From assembly GCF_008935075.1 (NCBI RefSeq), contig NZ_CP044545.1, forward strand, positions 2,917,587 to 2,981,586: a DNA stretch of 64,000 nucleotides. Reading direction: 5' to 3'. The notes below the pieces were generated by a model. That model was given only the letters and a program-made list of their open reading frames with translations, was not told where the DNA came from and did not search any database. Source of the DNA: Pradoshia sp. D12. Its GTDB lineage: Bacteria; Bacillota; Bacilli; Bacillales; Pradoshiaceae. This document shows, piece after piece, positions 1 to 8,448 of the stretch. The first letter of the stretch is position 1. Each line of letters starts with the position of its first letter. The position numbers were made by a program, and so were the translations under genes.

Positions 1-978
1 TAAAACAGCAAATGTGCCCACTGTTAAATTAAGAAATAATTTTGCATGAACAAGAGGGAGTCCGATTAATGAAATCATAACCGTCAACCCAGATAAAAAT
101 ATAGACTTTCCGCTTGTGGCAATGGCTATGGCGATTGCCTGATGAGAATCATTTTGTTGAAGTTCCTCCCTATATCTAATAATCAAAAATAAAGAATAAT
201 CAATTCCTATTCCCAGTCCAATCATCGTCACTACACTTGGTACAATAATGTCAAAATCCTGATATCCCGAAAGACTTAAACATGCAAAGGTAAGAACTAC
301 CGCCATTCCTCCTAACATAATCGGGATTAAAGCCGCTGTAAGAGAACCAAATGCAAATAAAAGAACCACAAGAACAAAAGGCATGCCCAATTTTTCCGCA
401 AAGGTAAGATCCCGCTTTTCCATATGGGTCAAATCCTTTATTGTCGGAGTGGCCCCTGTCAAATATAGTTCAAGCCCACCCTTCTGCGCATCCAAATATT
501 CACTAAGTACATCAATCGTTTCTAAAACCCGACCTTTATTCCCTTCAATAAAAAGTAACGCGTAACAAGTGTGCAAATCCTTTGAAACTTGATTCTCCCC
601 CTCCAGCAGAGGGTTCTCCATCGGATTTGCAACTACAGTTACCCCTTCTATCTTTTGGATTTCAGCCAGAACATTATCTACCGGTTCGTAAAATTTTTGT
701 TCATTTACTTTCCATTGATTCGAATGAAAAACAAGAAAATTTTGTTCACCCATATCATCTGCAAAGTTATGCTCCATTAATTTTTGAGTTAGTTCTGATT
801 GTGAACCTTTTACATTTAATTGCGGTGGTGAAAGATGGTTAAAAAAAGATGGTATTAGCATTATTCCGCCAAGAAACAGTAATCCCCAAACTAGCAGGAT
901 AACTTTATAATATTGAATGACCTTACAGCCAAAACGGTAAAAATAAGAAGAATTATGTTGGGGTTTAGATTCGTGCAT
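1..978 (-). CDS. MMPL/RND-family exporter, N-terminal part (runs off window)
   Basis: An open frame of 326 codons starts at ATG 978 behind GAGGTG and is still open at base 1, so the C-terminal part is missing. The translation has a short cytoplasmic N-terminus, one membrane helix near residues 18-40, an extracytoplasmic domain to about residue 190, then several helices. GLGIGIDYSLFLIIRYREE, near residue 275, is the typical core of MMPL proteins, which export lipids, peptides or drugs using the proton gradient. The substrate is unknown. It lies downstream of the sigK terminator on the same strand and probably has its own promoter. The family call is confident; the role is not. Confidence 0.85.
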   Translation of the reverse strand, partial: MHESKPQHNSSYFYRFGCKVIQYYKVILLVWGLLFLGGIMLIPSFFNHLSPPQLNVKGSQSELTQKLMEHNFADDMGEQNFLVFHSNQWKVNEQKFYEPVDNVLAEIQKIEGVTVVANPMENPLLEGENQVSKDLHTCYALLFIEGNKGRVLETIDVLSEYLDAQKGGLELYLTGATPTIKDLTHMEKRDLTFAEKLGMPFVLVVLLFAFGSLTAALIPIMLGGMAVVLTFACLSLSGYQDFDIIVPSVVTMIGLGIGIDYSLFLIIRYREELQQNDSHQAIAIAIATSGKSIFLSGLTVMISLIGLPLVHAKLFLNLTVGTFAVL

Positions 979-1025
979 ATTGACACCTCAATTTTTTGAG
1001 CGTGACAATATTATTTCCTTTTAAC

Positions 1026-1057
1026 GAAAAAAACGGACAAGTATCTTTTGCCCGTTT
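1026..1057 (-). terminator. Terminator of sigK
   Basis: On the minus strand ACGGGCAA (1055-1048) pairs with TTGTCCGT (1040-1033) and is followed by seven T. It lies a few bases after the sigK stop. Confidence 0.8.
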
Positions 1058-1060
1058 TGA

Positions 1061-1777
1061 CTATTTTTTCTTCCTTTTTTCTTTCTCTGCTCGATAAAAT
1101 TCATGGAACATTTTCATTAATGCTCTCTTTTCAATTCTTGAAACATAGCTGCGAGATATACCCAGTTCTTTCGCTATCTCTCTTTGTGTCTTTTCCTTTT
1201 TTAGATCTAGGCCAAACCTGCCAACAATAACCTCCTTTTCACGGTCCTCAAGCACATCAATATACTTCTTCACTTTTTCAAGTTCCATATTAAGCTGAAT
1301 TGTGTCAATTACATCCTCAGACTCAGACTTCAATATATCAAGCAATGAAATTTCATTTCCCTCTTTATCCTGGCCAATCGGGTCATGCAACGAAACATCT
1401 TTTTTTGTTTTTTTTATCACTCTTAGATGCATCAAAATTTCATTTTCTATACAGCGGGCCGCGTATGTAGCAAGTTTCGTGCCTTTACCTGAGGAATAAG
1501 ATTCGATTCCCTTGATTAAGCCAATCGTTCCGATTGAAATGAGATCCTCAGTATCTTCCCCAGTATTTTCAAACTTCTTTACAATGTGAGCTACAAGCCT
1601 TAGGTTATGTTCAATTAATAAATTCCTTGCTTCCGCATCTCCTTCCGCCATTCTTTCAATACATTCCCTTTCTTCCTTTGCTGATAATGGTTGAGGAAAT
1701 GCATTGTTTTTAACATAGGAGACGAGAAAAACCAATTCTTTAATAAAATAGCCAAACGTTGCTAAAACTCCTGCCAA
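1061..1777 (-). CDS. sigK: Pro-sigma-K, late mother-cell sporulation sigma factor (uninterrupted)
   Basis: This 238-residue protein directs late mother-cell transcription (coat, cortex hydrolysis, spore maturation). The first 20 residues form a hydrophobic pro-sequence ending FLVS before [10 protein letters not shown], the site where the SpoIVFB membrane protease cuts in B. subtilis. Sigma region 2 follows ([20 protein letters not shown]), and region 4 has the helix-turn-helix [20 protein letters not shown] near the C-terminus. The start is TTG with GAGGAG eight bases upstream. Unlike B. subtilis 168, the gene is not split by a skin element. BofC, encoded at 59.3 kb, acts in the same processing pathway. 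Confidence 0.97.
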   Translation of the reverse strand: MAGVLATFGYFIKELVFLVSYVKNNAFPQPLSAKEERECIERMAEGDAEARNLLIEHNLRLVAHIVKKFENTGEDTEDLISIGTIGLIKGIESYSSGKGTKLATYAARCIENEILMHLRVIKKTKKDVSLHDPIGQDKEGNEISLLDILKSESEDVIDTIQLNMELEKVKKYIDVLEDREKEVIVGRFGLDLKKEKTQREIAKELGISRSYVSRIEKRALMKMFHEFYRAEKEKRKKK

Positions 1778-1819
1778 TTAAATCAGCTCCTCACTGTTTC
1801 CAACCAGTTAGACTATTAG

Positions 1820-1852
1820 ATATGTATGACAGCAGCCTCTATCCCTTGCCTG
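1820..1852 (-). promoter_or_regulatory. Possible sigma-E-type promoter for sigK
   Basis: The minus strand reads CATACATAT at 1828-1820, close to the sigma-E -10 consensus CATACAnT. The -35 side is only weakly matched (GGGATAG), with short spacing. sigK is known to be started by sigma-E with SpoIIID. Confidence 0.3.
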
Positions 1853-1885
1853 TCCTTCTGAAAATAAGATATTTGATTTATGCCC

Positions 1886-1914
1886 AACCATATAAGCAAT
1901 CATCCCATATTATA
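1886..1914 (+). promoter_or_regulatory. Probable sigma-K promoter of the YjcZ-like gene
   Basis: AACC (1886-1889) is followed after 16 bases by CATATTATA (1906-1914). This fits the sigma-K pattern AC with -10 CATAnnnTA. It lies 34 bases upstream of the start codon at 1948 and is divergent from sigK itself. Confidence 0.55.
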
Positions 1915-1947
1915 ATAATAATCTACGGTATATAAGGAGGTGCACCT

Positions 1948-2115
1948 ATGTATCCTTATCATTTTGGAGGACCCAGTTGCGGTTGGGGCTATCCTCCTCC
2001 ACCATGCCGAAATGGGTATGGCGCCGGATTTGCGATCTTAATTATTCTATTCATTTTATTATTCCTCTTTGGCTTTTGGGGTTTCTGGAGCGGGGGATAC
2101 CTTGGTCCTAAATAA
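1948..2115 (+). CDS. YjcZ/SscA-like small sporulation membrane peptide
   Basis: This 55-residue gene has a strong site (AAGGAGGTG) seven bases before ATG. The product begins with a Gly/Pro/Tyr/Cys-rich segment and continues with the helix GFAILIILFILLFLFGFW and a short glycine-rich tail. That matches the YjcZ family of sporulation peptides made in the mother cell and found in coats, including SscA. A sigma-K-type promoter lies upstream and a perfect terminator follows, so it is probably monocistronic. The exact function is unknown. Confidence 0.75.
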   Translation: MYPYHFGGPSCGWGYPPPPCRNGYGAGFAILIILFILLFLFGFWGFWSGGYLGPK

Positions 2116-2116
2116 A

Positions 2117-2151
2117 GAAAAAAACTTATGCTCTGCATAAGTTTTTTTCTT
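2117..2151. terminator. Bidirectional terminator
   Basis: AAACTTATGC (2122-2131) pairs with GCATAAGTTT (2135-2144), flanked by A and T runs. It ends the YjcZ-like gene on the plus strand and could end the small minus-strand ORF that stops at 2156. Confidence 0.85.
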
Positions 2152-2155
2152 CTTT

Positions 2156-2239
2156 TTATAATTCTATAGTTGTGATATCAGCTACAATGACAAATGTGAT
2201 TGTAACGGCAGTAGCAACCCCCATTACGAATAATAACAT
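2156..2239 (-). CDS. Possible 27-residue membrane peptide
   Basis: ATG (2239-2237) follows AAGGGG at nine bases. The predicted peptide is almost entirely one hydrophobic helix (MLLFVMGVATAVTITFVIV) with a short acidic tail. It stops just before the shared terminator. I do not recognise the family. It may be a sporulation or stress peptide like its neighbours, or a chance frame; the ribosome site and terminator are the only support. Confidence 0.35.
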   Translation of the reverse strand: MLLFVMGVATAVTITFVIVADITTIEL

Positions 2240-2493
2240 GGTAACCAACCCCTTATTCTTCCCATTTACCTAAATTTAACATAATAAAGGGGTGTCCCAA
2301 GCGACGTGATGTGAAGAATAATTGACTAATTCTTTACAGGAATGTGAACAGTTCGTTATGCACTATCCTTATTAATCCAGAAAAATTTTGATGTCTTTAC
2401 TATCATATTGCTAGTCATATCTATCGCCTTCCTTCCGATTGAGCAAATTTTTTTGGACCGGTCAACCTTCGCATACTCGAGTATGGAATATAA

Positions 2494-2628
2494 TTAATAG
2501 AATTTATTAATTATAGTTGTTTTTCGATCAAGTATTTCATTTTCCGCCTGACGTATTGAAACGTATTCAGACCTGCCCAATTTATTTGACTTGATTGTAA
2601 CCGTGAACAGAATCATATTAAAGGTCAT
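2494..2628 (-). CDS. YrzI-family small protein
   Basis: This 44-residue gene has a very strong site (AAGGAGG, seven bases before ATG). The N-terminus MTFNMILFTVTIKS resembles the YrzI small-protein family, whose members begin MT-N-hydrophobic and continue into a charged helix that often contains a Glu/Asp-Arg-rich stretch. The tail here (ENEILDRKTTIINKFY) departs from the usual ending, so the C-terminus may be altered. Function is unknown for the whole family. Confidence 0.6.
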   Translation of the reverse strand: MTFNMILFTVTIKSNKLGRSEYVSIRQAENEILDRKTTIINKFY

Positions 2629-2939
2629 GCAATTACCTCCTTAAGCTTCAAATCATCGGTGTTTTTAGCACACTTTATCAATATATTCATCACACCACCA
2701 ATATAGAACTAAAATTGTATAAAAATCCTATAGTTTAATTTACTATTTTTCACCAAAATATAGACCATTACAGACCTTTAGAAAACCAGAATGGGTAAGT
2801 ATCTACATATCATAAATTTTAAACAAAGCAAAAAGCCGCAGAAAATTATTCTGCAGCTCTAATGCCAGGCTGTTTTGTCCAAGTTGTTCATGAACCGACA
2901 AGTGTTTAAGTGTGTCTTGATATCATCCCACTGCCCATA
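2629..2939. other. Intergenic region holding one terminator
   Basis: AT-rich, with no convincing reading frame. It holds the terminator at 2829-2858 and presumably the promoter of the YrzI-like gene, which I cannot place. Confidence 0.5.
2829..2858 (-). terminator. Terminator of the Fur-box operon
   Basis: On the minus strand GCTGCAGAA (2857-2849) pairs with TTCTGCGGC (2843-2835), followed by five T. It lies about 80 bases after the last gene of the ABC transporter operon. Confidence 0.75.
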
Positions 2940-4622
2940 TTACGCATTCTTACAATGCTGGCATTCCATTTCGTTTATTTGTCCATTGCTCACTTCAAAA
3001 ATACGGTCTGCCATAGCCAGTACCTCCGGATGATGGCTGATGAGAATAACAAGTTTATCTCCCGCATGGGCTTTAATGGCCTGAAGAATGGAGGATTCAT
3101 TCAACGCATCAAGATTGGTCGTAGGTTCATCCAGGATGAAAACCGAGGCATCATCCAGGAATAATCTGGCCAACGCTAATCGTTGGAGCTGTCCACTTGA
3201 AAGATTTTCACCGAATTCTTGAAGATGTGTATCCAATCCTTCTGGAAGACTTTTTATAAATTGATACAATCCTGCTTTCTCACAAGCATCCCAAATTTCT
3301 TCATCCTTATATTTTTTATACATCGTCAGATTCCGGCGCAATGTATCCGAAAATACAATTGTATGAGCATCAACCATACTGAAATGATTCCGGTAAGAAT
3401 CGGCATCATACTCCTCGGCTGGCACTCCATTTAATAGTATGGTACCTTTCGTAACTGGAATATCCCGCAGCAGTAATGAAATCAATGTTGATTTCCCCGT
3501 ACCATTATCTCCCCTGATGCCAATAATTTCTCCTATTCTCCATTCAAAATTAACGTTTTTATATAAATGTTTGCCTTTTTCATACTCAAATTGAACATCT
3601 TTATATTTAATATTACCAATATGGACGAGTTCACGACTGCCTCCCTCATTTACCTCAGGAGTAATATTCATGATTCCTAAGACACGTTTAGCACTGGAAA
3701 ATGTATGAACAAGGCTCGAGCTAAGCTGCGATAAAGCTAGTGCAGGACCAAAGGAAGAATAAAGCAGCAGCATAGCTAAAAGCCCTGTACCTGCATCCAC
3801 TTTACCAATTCCGTATAAATAAATAGATATACCAATTTGTATAAACACTGAAAGGTATAATGCCCCATCCGTCAATGCCTTGAGTAGACCTTCATGTTTC
3901 TTAAGGGACAAAGTAGAATTATTTAATTCCTCACTATATTCGTCAATTTGATTAATTGTCTGTTGCTCCTGTCCAAAAATGTACAGTTCCTTCAACCCTT
4001 TTAATCGATCAAGGATATATTGACTTTGCATGCCAAATTGAACACGATAAGCTTCTCCTGCTTCTTGTCCGCTTCTGTACACACTTTTCGGAACAACATA
4101 GCTTATTAACAAATATGAGAACAACGCTGCAACAGCATAAAATGGATGAAAAGACCAAAAAATCGCCAGATAAACAATTCCTGTGATAAAGCTAATACAA
4201 ACAGGAGCTACTGTGTGCGCATAAAACACTTCAAGCATTTCTACATCCTTAGTAATAACATTCATAAGCTCCCCTTTTTGAAAGCTCATTAATTGCCTAT
4301 TCCCAAGCTTTCCAAGGGATCTAAAGATATGAAACCGGATAGTAGCCAGAAGCCTAAATGCAATGTAATGGGTCATATATTGCTCGCACAGACGAAAAAC
4401 AGCACGCATTATACCTGCTGTAATAATCATAATCAGCAACAGTCTTCCATTTCCAAAGTCCTTAAGGCCCATTACATCCAAGAAAGCCATCCCTCCTATA
4501 AGACTTATGGCTGAAACCGCCAAATAACCTAATGTACCAAGAAGGATTGTCAGCATCATATGTGGAATAAGCGGCTTTAATATTTTCATTAATTGAATCA
4601 AATTCTTTCCGCTGCTAATCAT
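2940..4622 (-). CDS. CydC-like ABC half-transporter (permease fused to ATPase)
   Basis: A type IV ABC exporter half of about 560 residues. Six membrane helices occupy roughly residues 15-310. The nucleotide-binding domain has Walker A GDNGTGKST, signature LSSGQLQRLALARL and Walker B VFILDEPTTNLD. I take ATG 4622 as start: GGAAGG lies eight bases upstream and it overlaps the previous stop as ATGA. The partner is the gene just upstream. CydDC proteins export cysteine/glutathione or interact with haem for cytochrome bd assembly, but there is no cydAB here. The Fur box at the operon head points to iron or haem instead. Confidence 0.85.
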   Translation of the reverse strand: MISSGKNLIQLMKILKPLIPHMMLTILLGTLGYLAVSAISLIGGMAFLDVMGLKDFGNGRLLLIMIITAGIMRAVFRLCEQYMTHYIAFRLLATIRFHIFRSLGKLGNRQLMSFQKGELMNVITKDVEMLEVFYAHTVAPVCISFITGIVYLAIFWSFHPFYAVAALFSYLLISYVVPKSVYRSGQEAGEAYRVQFGMQSQYILDRLKGLKELYIFGQEQQTINQIDEYSEELNNSTLSLKKHEGLLKALTDGALYLSVFIQIGISIYLYGIGKVDAGTGLLAMLLLYSSFGPALALSQLSSSLVHTFSSAKRVLGIMNITPEVNEGGSRELVHIGNIKYKDVQFEYEKGKHLYKNVNFEWRIGEIIGIRGDNGTGKSTLISLLLRDIPVTKGTILLNGVPAEEYDADSYRNHFSMVDAHTIVFSDTLRRNLTMYKKYKDEEIWDACEKAGLYQFIKSLPEGLDTHLQEFGENLSSGQLQRLALARLFLDDASVFILDEPTTNLDALNESSILQAIKAHAGDKLVILISHHPEVLAMADRIFEVSNGQINEMECQHCKNA

Positions 4623-6343
4623 ACTGCACACCTTCCGATTGATTGTTGTTCTTCAAATAGCTCTGCATAAATGTTCCCATTGTTCATAAGTGTTTGATGA
4701 TTGCCTTGTTCAGCTATTTTTCCATTGGAGAATACATAGATTTGATTTGCATCTACTAAACGCTGCAAGTGATGGGTAATCATGATAACCATTTTTCCCT
4801 GACGGCTGATTCTTTGAATAATATCAAGAATATCATCTTCACTACTACGGTCGATATTGGCAGTAGCTTCATCAAAAATAAACACTTTAGGATTCTTTAA
4901 CAGCATTCGGGCAATTGCTAATTTTTGGCGCTGTCCGCTTGAAAGATTCGTCCCTCCGCTTTGAATTTTATAATGAAGGTTAGCAGCAAATTGATCTAGC
5001 TTCACAAACCTAATAATCTCTTCTGCCTCTTCTACCTCCAAAGTTGGTTTAGCCATCATTAAATTAGAAAAAATCGTACCTTCAAAAATATAGGAACGGT
5101 TACTGACACAGCCAATCAATCGATGCACCTGATCAATAGGCAGTTCCGCTAAAGATGTCCCACCGATTTCAATTGTTCCATTTTCCGGTTCAACGAAACG
5201 TTGCAGAATATGTGTAATAGTCGTTTTTCCTGCACCAGAAGCACCTGCAATTCCCGTCACCTCGCTTTGCTTGATGACAAGATTGCAATCCTGCAAAGCC
5301 GGTTTTTCAGCATATGGATAAGTATAGGTTATATTTTTAATGCATAAATCTCCTGTGATATCCTTATGAACAGCTGGTTCTTCTTTTTGCGAGTCAATTT
5401 TTAAAATGGAGGATAATAAATTCAAGGCACTCGTACCATTCATACCTACATGAAAATAGGATCCCAACAGTCGAAATGGTACAAAAAATTCAATCGCCAG
5501 CAGAGAAAAACAGATAAAGCCAGTTAAACTTAAGTTTCCATTTTTATAGGCAATCACTGAGCAGACGATTCCCAAAGCTGCTCCTAAATAGGCGATTAAA
5601 TCCATAATGGTGATAGATTGCAATTGCATCCTAAGCACCTTCATCGTCATATAGCGGAATTCCTCTGCTTCCTTATTCATAATCTCTCCGTATGCCTTTT
5701 CTCCGTTATAAATTTTTAAGGTGCGCAGTCCCTCTACACCTTCAACGAACTTTTTACCAACATCCAAGTATTTATTCCAATATGTTTTAAAAATTCTCTT
5801 TCCAATTTTTACGCCGGCCACAATGGCAACCGGAATTAAAAAACCACTGATCAACAACATAAGCGCAATTTTCCAATTCAATTTTGCCATTACCACAAAT
5901 AGCAGGACAGGAGTCAACAGGCTATAAAAAAATTGCGGCAGATAACGACTGTAATAAACATCAATATTCTCGATACCTTCTACCGCGAGCTGGCTAATTT
6001 TACTGATTTCCAGTTTGGTAATCTCTTGAGGGGTCAGTGAAAGAAGCTTTTCAAACAGTTCTCTCCGCACCTTATGCTTTAGCTCAAATGATGTATAATG
6101 TGTGAGCTTTGTCGAGTAATAATGACAGCCGAACTTTATAGCTATAATCAATCCAATATATAAAATGTAGTACATATCCATAACGATATTATGAACATAG
6201 AACAAGGCAGAAAATAATTCCGCAATCTCAAATACAATCACTATATTTATAACAACATTCAATAATTGCAATAATGTAACTTGAACCAAAACAGGGATGA
6301 TTCCATACTTTTTTGCATAAATCATCATTTCTTTTTGAATCAT
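4619..6343 (-). CDS. CydD-like ABC half-transporter (permease fused to ATPase)
   Basis: This 574-residue protein is the second half of a heterodimeric ABC exporter. The membrane domain covers about residues 15-310. The ATPase domain shows Walker A GASGAGKTT, signature LSSGQRQKLAIARM and Walker B VFIFDEATANID. It overlaps the DUF454 gene upstream by ATGA and the CydC-like gene downstream by ATGA, so the three are translationally coupled. Similar pairs occur beside haem or siderophore uptake genes in Firmicutes (general recollection, not checked). Substrate is unproven; porphyrin, haem or a thiol are the leading guesses. Confidence 0.85.
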   Translation of the reverse strand: MIQKEMMIYAKKYGIIPVLVQVTLLQLLNVVINIVIVFEIAELFSALFYVHNIVMDMYYILYIGLIIAIKFGCHYYSTKLTHYTSFELKHKVRRELFEKLLSLTPQEITKLEISKISQLAVEGIENIDVYYSRYLPQFFYSLLTPVLLFVVMAKLNWKIALMLLISGFLIPVAIVAGVKIGKRIFKTYWNKYLDVGKKFVEGVEGLRTLKIYNGEKAYGEIMNKEAEEFRYMTMKVLRMQLQSITIMDLIAYLGAALGIVCSVIAYKNGNLSLTGFICFSLLAIEFFVPFRLLGSYFHVGMNGTSALNLLSSILKIDSQKEEPAVHKDITGDLCIKNITYTYPYAEKPALQDCNLVIKQSEVTGIAGASGAGKTTITHILQRFVEPENGTIEIGGTSLAELPIDQVHRLIGCVSNRSYIFEGTIFSNLMMAKPTLEVEEAEEIIRFVKLDQFAANLHYKIQSGGTNLSSGQRQKLAIARMLLKNPKVFIFDEATANIDRSSEDDILDIIQRISRQGKMVIMITHHLQRLVDANQIYVFSNGKIAEQGNHQTLMNNGNIYAELFEEQQSIGRCAV

Positions 6344-6723
6344 ATTTGTTGCACTTCCTCTTGATTATTAATCGTAGGAATTTTTATAAAAACAATCAAT
6401 TTAACAACTGCCAACACGCATAGAACAATGCGAACGTGCAAATGATTGACCATTAAACCGCTGATTAGAAGTAATAAATACACGGTTAGTAAAATCGTTA
6501 ATTTTCTTCTTAAAGTAAGACCACCATCCCTTTGGTAGCTCACTACATATTTTTCGTAAAATGACTGTTTCTTCAGCCAGTTTTCACATTTAACTGAATT
6601 ACCAGCGAATAAAATTGCTGTCAGTAATAGTAAAGGTGTCGTTGGTAAAATAGGAACTGCGATTCCAATTAAACCAAACAATAGAGATATCCATCCCAAT
6701 CCCAGTAAAATTAGTTTTTTCAT
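6340..6723 (-). CDS. DUF454 (YbaN-like) inner membrane protein
   Basis: This 127-residue protein begins with a hydrophobic helix running into the conserved core GIAVPILPTTPLLLLTAILF, then a short charged segment and two more helices near residues 75-115. The PxLPTTP loop is the mark of the DUF454/YbaN family, whose biochemical role is unknown. Family members are often found with haem or iron transport genes, which suits the Fur box upstream. It is coupled to the CydD-like gene. The start ATG 6723 is preceded by GGGGGAAG. Confidence 0.85.
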   Translation of the reverse strand: MKKLILLGLGWISLLFGLIGIAVPILPTTPLLLLTAILFAGNSVKCENWLKKQSFYEKYVVSYQRDGGLTLRRKLTILLTVYLLLLISGLMVNHLHVRIVLCVLAVVKLIVFIKIPTINNQEEVQQI

Positions 6724-6736
6724 CTGTCTTCCCCCA

Positions 6737-7039
6737 CTAAATATGTATCAATACAAGCCATACTATAGAGCCTAACCCTCCAACTATATGAACGGCCGTA
6801 CAATTTTTTTGTTTCTTTAAAAAAGGAATTATTGCTGTCAGAGCAATGATAAGCATATAAATGATATAACCAAATAAATTAGAACTCATTTGAAATAAAT
6901 ATATAAATATACTTATCAAGGCTATACAACCACTCCATCTATGAGTAAGTTTTATCGGTCTATTCTTTTTAAACAGGTGTAAAACCCCAAAGAATAAGCA
7001 AATAAAAAAAGAAAGTTTATGTAATGTCAACAATATCAT
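6737..7039 (-). CDS. Small four-helix membrane protein of unknown function
   Basis: First gene of the Fur-box operon. ATG 7039 is chosen because GGGTGG lies six bases upstream; an ATG 18 bases earlier has no ribosome site. The product of about 100 residues has four predicted helices and histidines at or near helix ends (TLHKLSF, VLHLF, LTHRWSG, a final LIHI). The helix layout faintly recalls the YisL/DUF1516 type, but I cannot assign a family. Histidine placement would allow metal or haem ligation; that is inference only. Confidence 0.75.
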   Translation of the reverse strand: MILLTLHKLSFFICLFFGVLHLFKKNRPIKLTHRWSGCIALISIFIYLFQMSSNLFGYIIYMLIIALTAIIPFLKKQKNCTAVHIVGGLGSIVWLVLIHI

Positions 7040-7080
7040 TAGAAACCACCCGTACATTATTATTTTGATATATTAATATT

Positions 7081-7099
7081 ATTGATAATGATTATCAAT
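7081..7099 (-). promoter_or_regulatory. Fur box of the CydDC-like/DUF454 operon
   Basis: The 19-bp palindrome ATTGATAATGATTATCAAT contains an exact 7-1-7 Fur site (TGATAATnATTATCA, 7083-7097). A weaker second match follows at 7101-7120. It sits about 45 bases upstream of the first gene, so iron-bound Fur should repress the operon. Confidence 0.88.
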
Positions 7100-7150
7100 G
7101 TCAATGATAAATTTATCAAGTACCTGTAAAGATTCTTGATTAAAAGATTA

Positions 7151-7182
7151 TAAAAAAAAGCCAACTCATTAAATGAGTTGAC
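7151..7182 (-). terminator. Terminator of yrhC
   Basis: GTCAACTCATT pairs with AATGAGTTGGC on the minus strand and is followed by eight T. Confidence 0.85.
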
Positions 7183-7198
7183 CTGTATTTTATAGAAT

Positions 7199-7411
7199 CT
7201 ATTCTTCGTCTTGTATTAACTTCCCGTATTTCTTGGATAAAGCAAAAAACAATGCGGATAACGCCAATACTCCGGCAGTAGCAAAAGTTAAGTATTCCTT
7301 TACTACTTCACTCATACCTTCCTTTGGCAATATGGATCCTAAAAAAAGAAATACAGCAAACATAAGGAGAGTTGTACCAAAACGTTTATAATCTATCATT
7401 TTCTCTTTCAA
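7199..7411 (-). CDS. yrhC: YrhC-family membrane protein
   Basis: A protein of about 70 residues with two membrane helices (TTLLMFAVFLFLGSIL and TFATAGVLALSALFFAL) and a charged C-terminus, as in the YrhC family. In B. subtilis yrhC closes the mtnN-mccA-mccB sulfur operon; here mccA and mccB are absent and only mtnN lies upstream, with its own terminator. I choose the TTG at 7411, eight bases after AGGTGG; the GTG four codons earlier overlaps that ribosome site. Function is unknown. Confidence 0.8.
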   Translation of the reverse strand: MKEKMIDYKRFGTTLLMFAVFLFLGSILPKEGMSEVVKEYLTFATAGVLALSALFFALSKKYGKLIQDEE

Positions 7412-7557
7412 GGAAACTACCACCTTTCAAATAAACTAGTAATACAGTAACACGATATTCCTCCCTATGCTAATGTAAATAGTGGCAGGCGAACCACTAA
7501 AATAGATGGACAAAATGGTAGTAATATTTATGAACAATCTTATTATTTTTTAAAGAA

Positions 7558-7594
7558 AACAAAAAAAGTTCTGTCTCAGTATTTCGACAGAACT
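7558..7594 (-). terminator. Terminator of mtnN
   Basis: AGTTCTGTC (7594-7586) pairs with GACAGAACT (7575-7567) on the minus strand, followed by seven T. Confidence 0.85.
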
Positions 7595-7602
7595 TCAAAA
7601 TT

Positions 7603-8298
7603 TTATTTTAATTCTTTTACAATTCCCATTGCCAGTTGAGCTGAATGCAACGCAGCCTTTTCCAGGAATTGATCAAATGATAAATCTGACTCTTTGCCAG
7701 CAATATCACTTAATGCGCGCGTAACTACAAATGGAACACTAAACTGATAAGCCACCTGAGCAATAGCGGCTGCTTCCATTTCAACTGCCTGAAGCTGTGG
7801 AAACTTCTCTCTTACAAATCGAACACGTTCAGGATCAGACATAAATACGTCACCGGTTGCGATTAACCCTTTTCCAACTCCAACCCCGTCTATACCTGCA
7901 GCCACTTTCTCTGCAAGTGATACAAGCTTTTCATCAGCAATAAATGCTGCAGGTAATTGTGGAACCTGTCCGTATTCATAATCAAACGCCGTAACATCCA
8001 CATCATGGTGACGTACCTCAGTTGAAATGACCATATCTCCTACATTTAATTCTGGGTTATAGCCACCTGCTGAGCCAGTGTTGATGATAAAATCAGGCTT
8101 GAACTTTTCAAGAAGGACAGTTGTTCCCATGGCAGCATTCACTTTGCCAATACCGGATTTTAACAAAATAACATCCACACCAAACATCTGTCCAGTTGTA
8201 TATTCTGTATTAGCAATGACAACAGACTCGGCACTTTCTATATTCTCACGCAAATAAGCAACTTCTTCTTCCATTGCGCCAATAATAGCAATTTTCAT
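7603..8298 (-). CDS. mtnN: 5'-methylthioadenosine/S-adenosylhomocysteine nucleosidase
   Basis: This 231-residue enzyme splits MTA, SAH and 5'-deoxyadenosine into adenine and the ribosyl product, feeding methionine salvage and removing methylation by-products. Visible features are the N-terminal IGAMEEEV, the substrate-binding NTGSAGG region, the conserved [13 protein letters not shown] segment and the catalytic Asp in ALSDIAG. Length matches the family. AAAGGAG precedes the ATG. In B. subtilis it belongs to the yrrT-mtnN-mccAB operon; here it stands alone. Confidence 0.97.
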   Translation of the reverse strand: MKIAIIGAMEEEVAYLRENIESAESVVIANTEYTTGQMFGVDVILLKSGIGKVNAAMGTTVLLEKFKPDFIINTGSAGGYNPELNVGDMVISTEVRHHDVDVTAFDYEYGQVPQLPAAFIADEKLVSLAEKVAAGIDGVGVGKGLIATGDVFMSDPERVRFVREKFPQLQAVEMEAAAIAQVAYQFSVPFVVTRALSDIAGKESDLSFDQFLEKAALHSAQLAMGIVKELK

Positions 8299-8448
8299 CA
8301 GTATAACTCCTTTATTACAAAAATTAAAATGACATGTACCATTTTACCATAAATCATCTGCATAAACAGACCACTAATCCTTTATTGGAACTAGAGTATT
8401 CCAGGCATTTTTGGTAGACTTAGTTTGAAAATGAAGGAGGCAAAAAAA

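Noticed and set aside
2356-2418. 20-codon minus-strand frame starting MTSNMIV with GAAGG upstream
   Set aside because: It resembles the YrzI N-terminus but is too short and stops early; at best a degraded paralogue.
2940-6343. Calling the ABC pair cydC and cydD outright
   Set aside because: No cydAB nearby and the operon has a Fur box and DUF454; only a CydDC-like label is justified.
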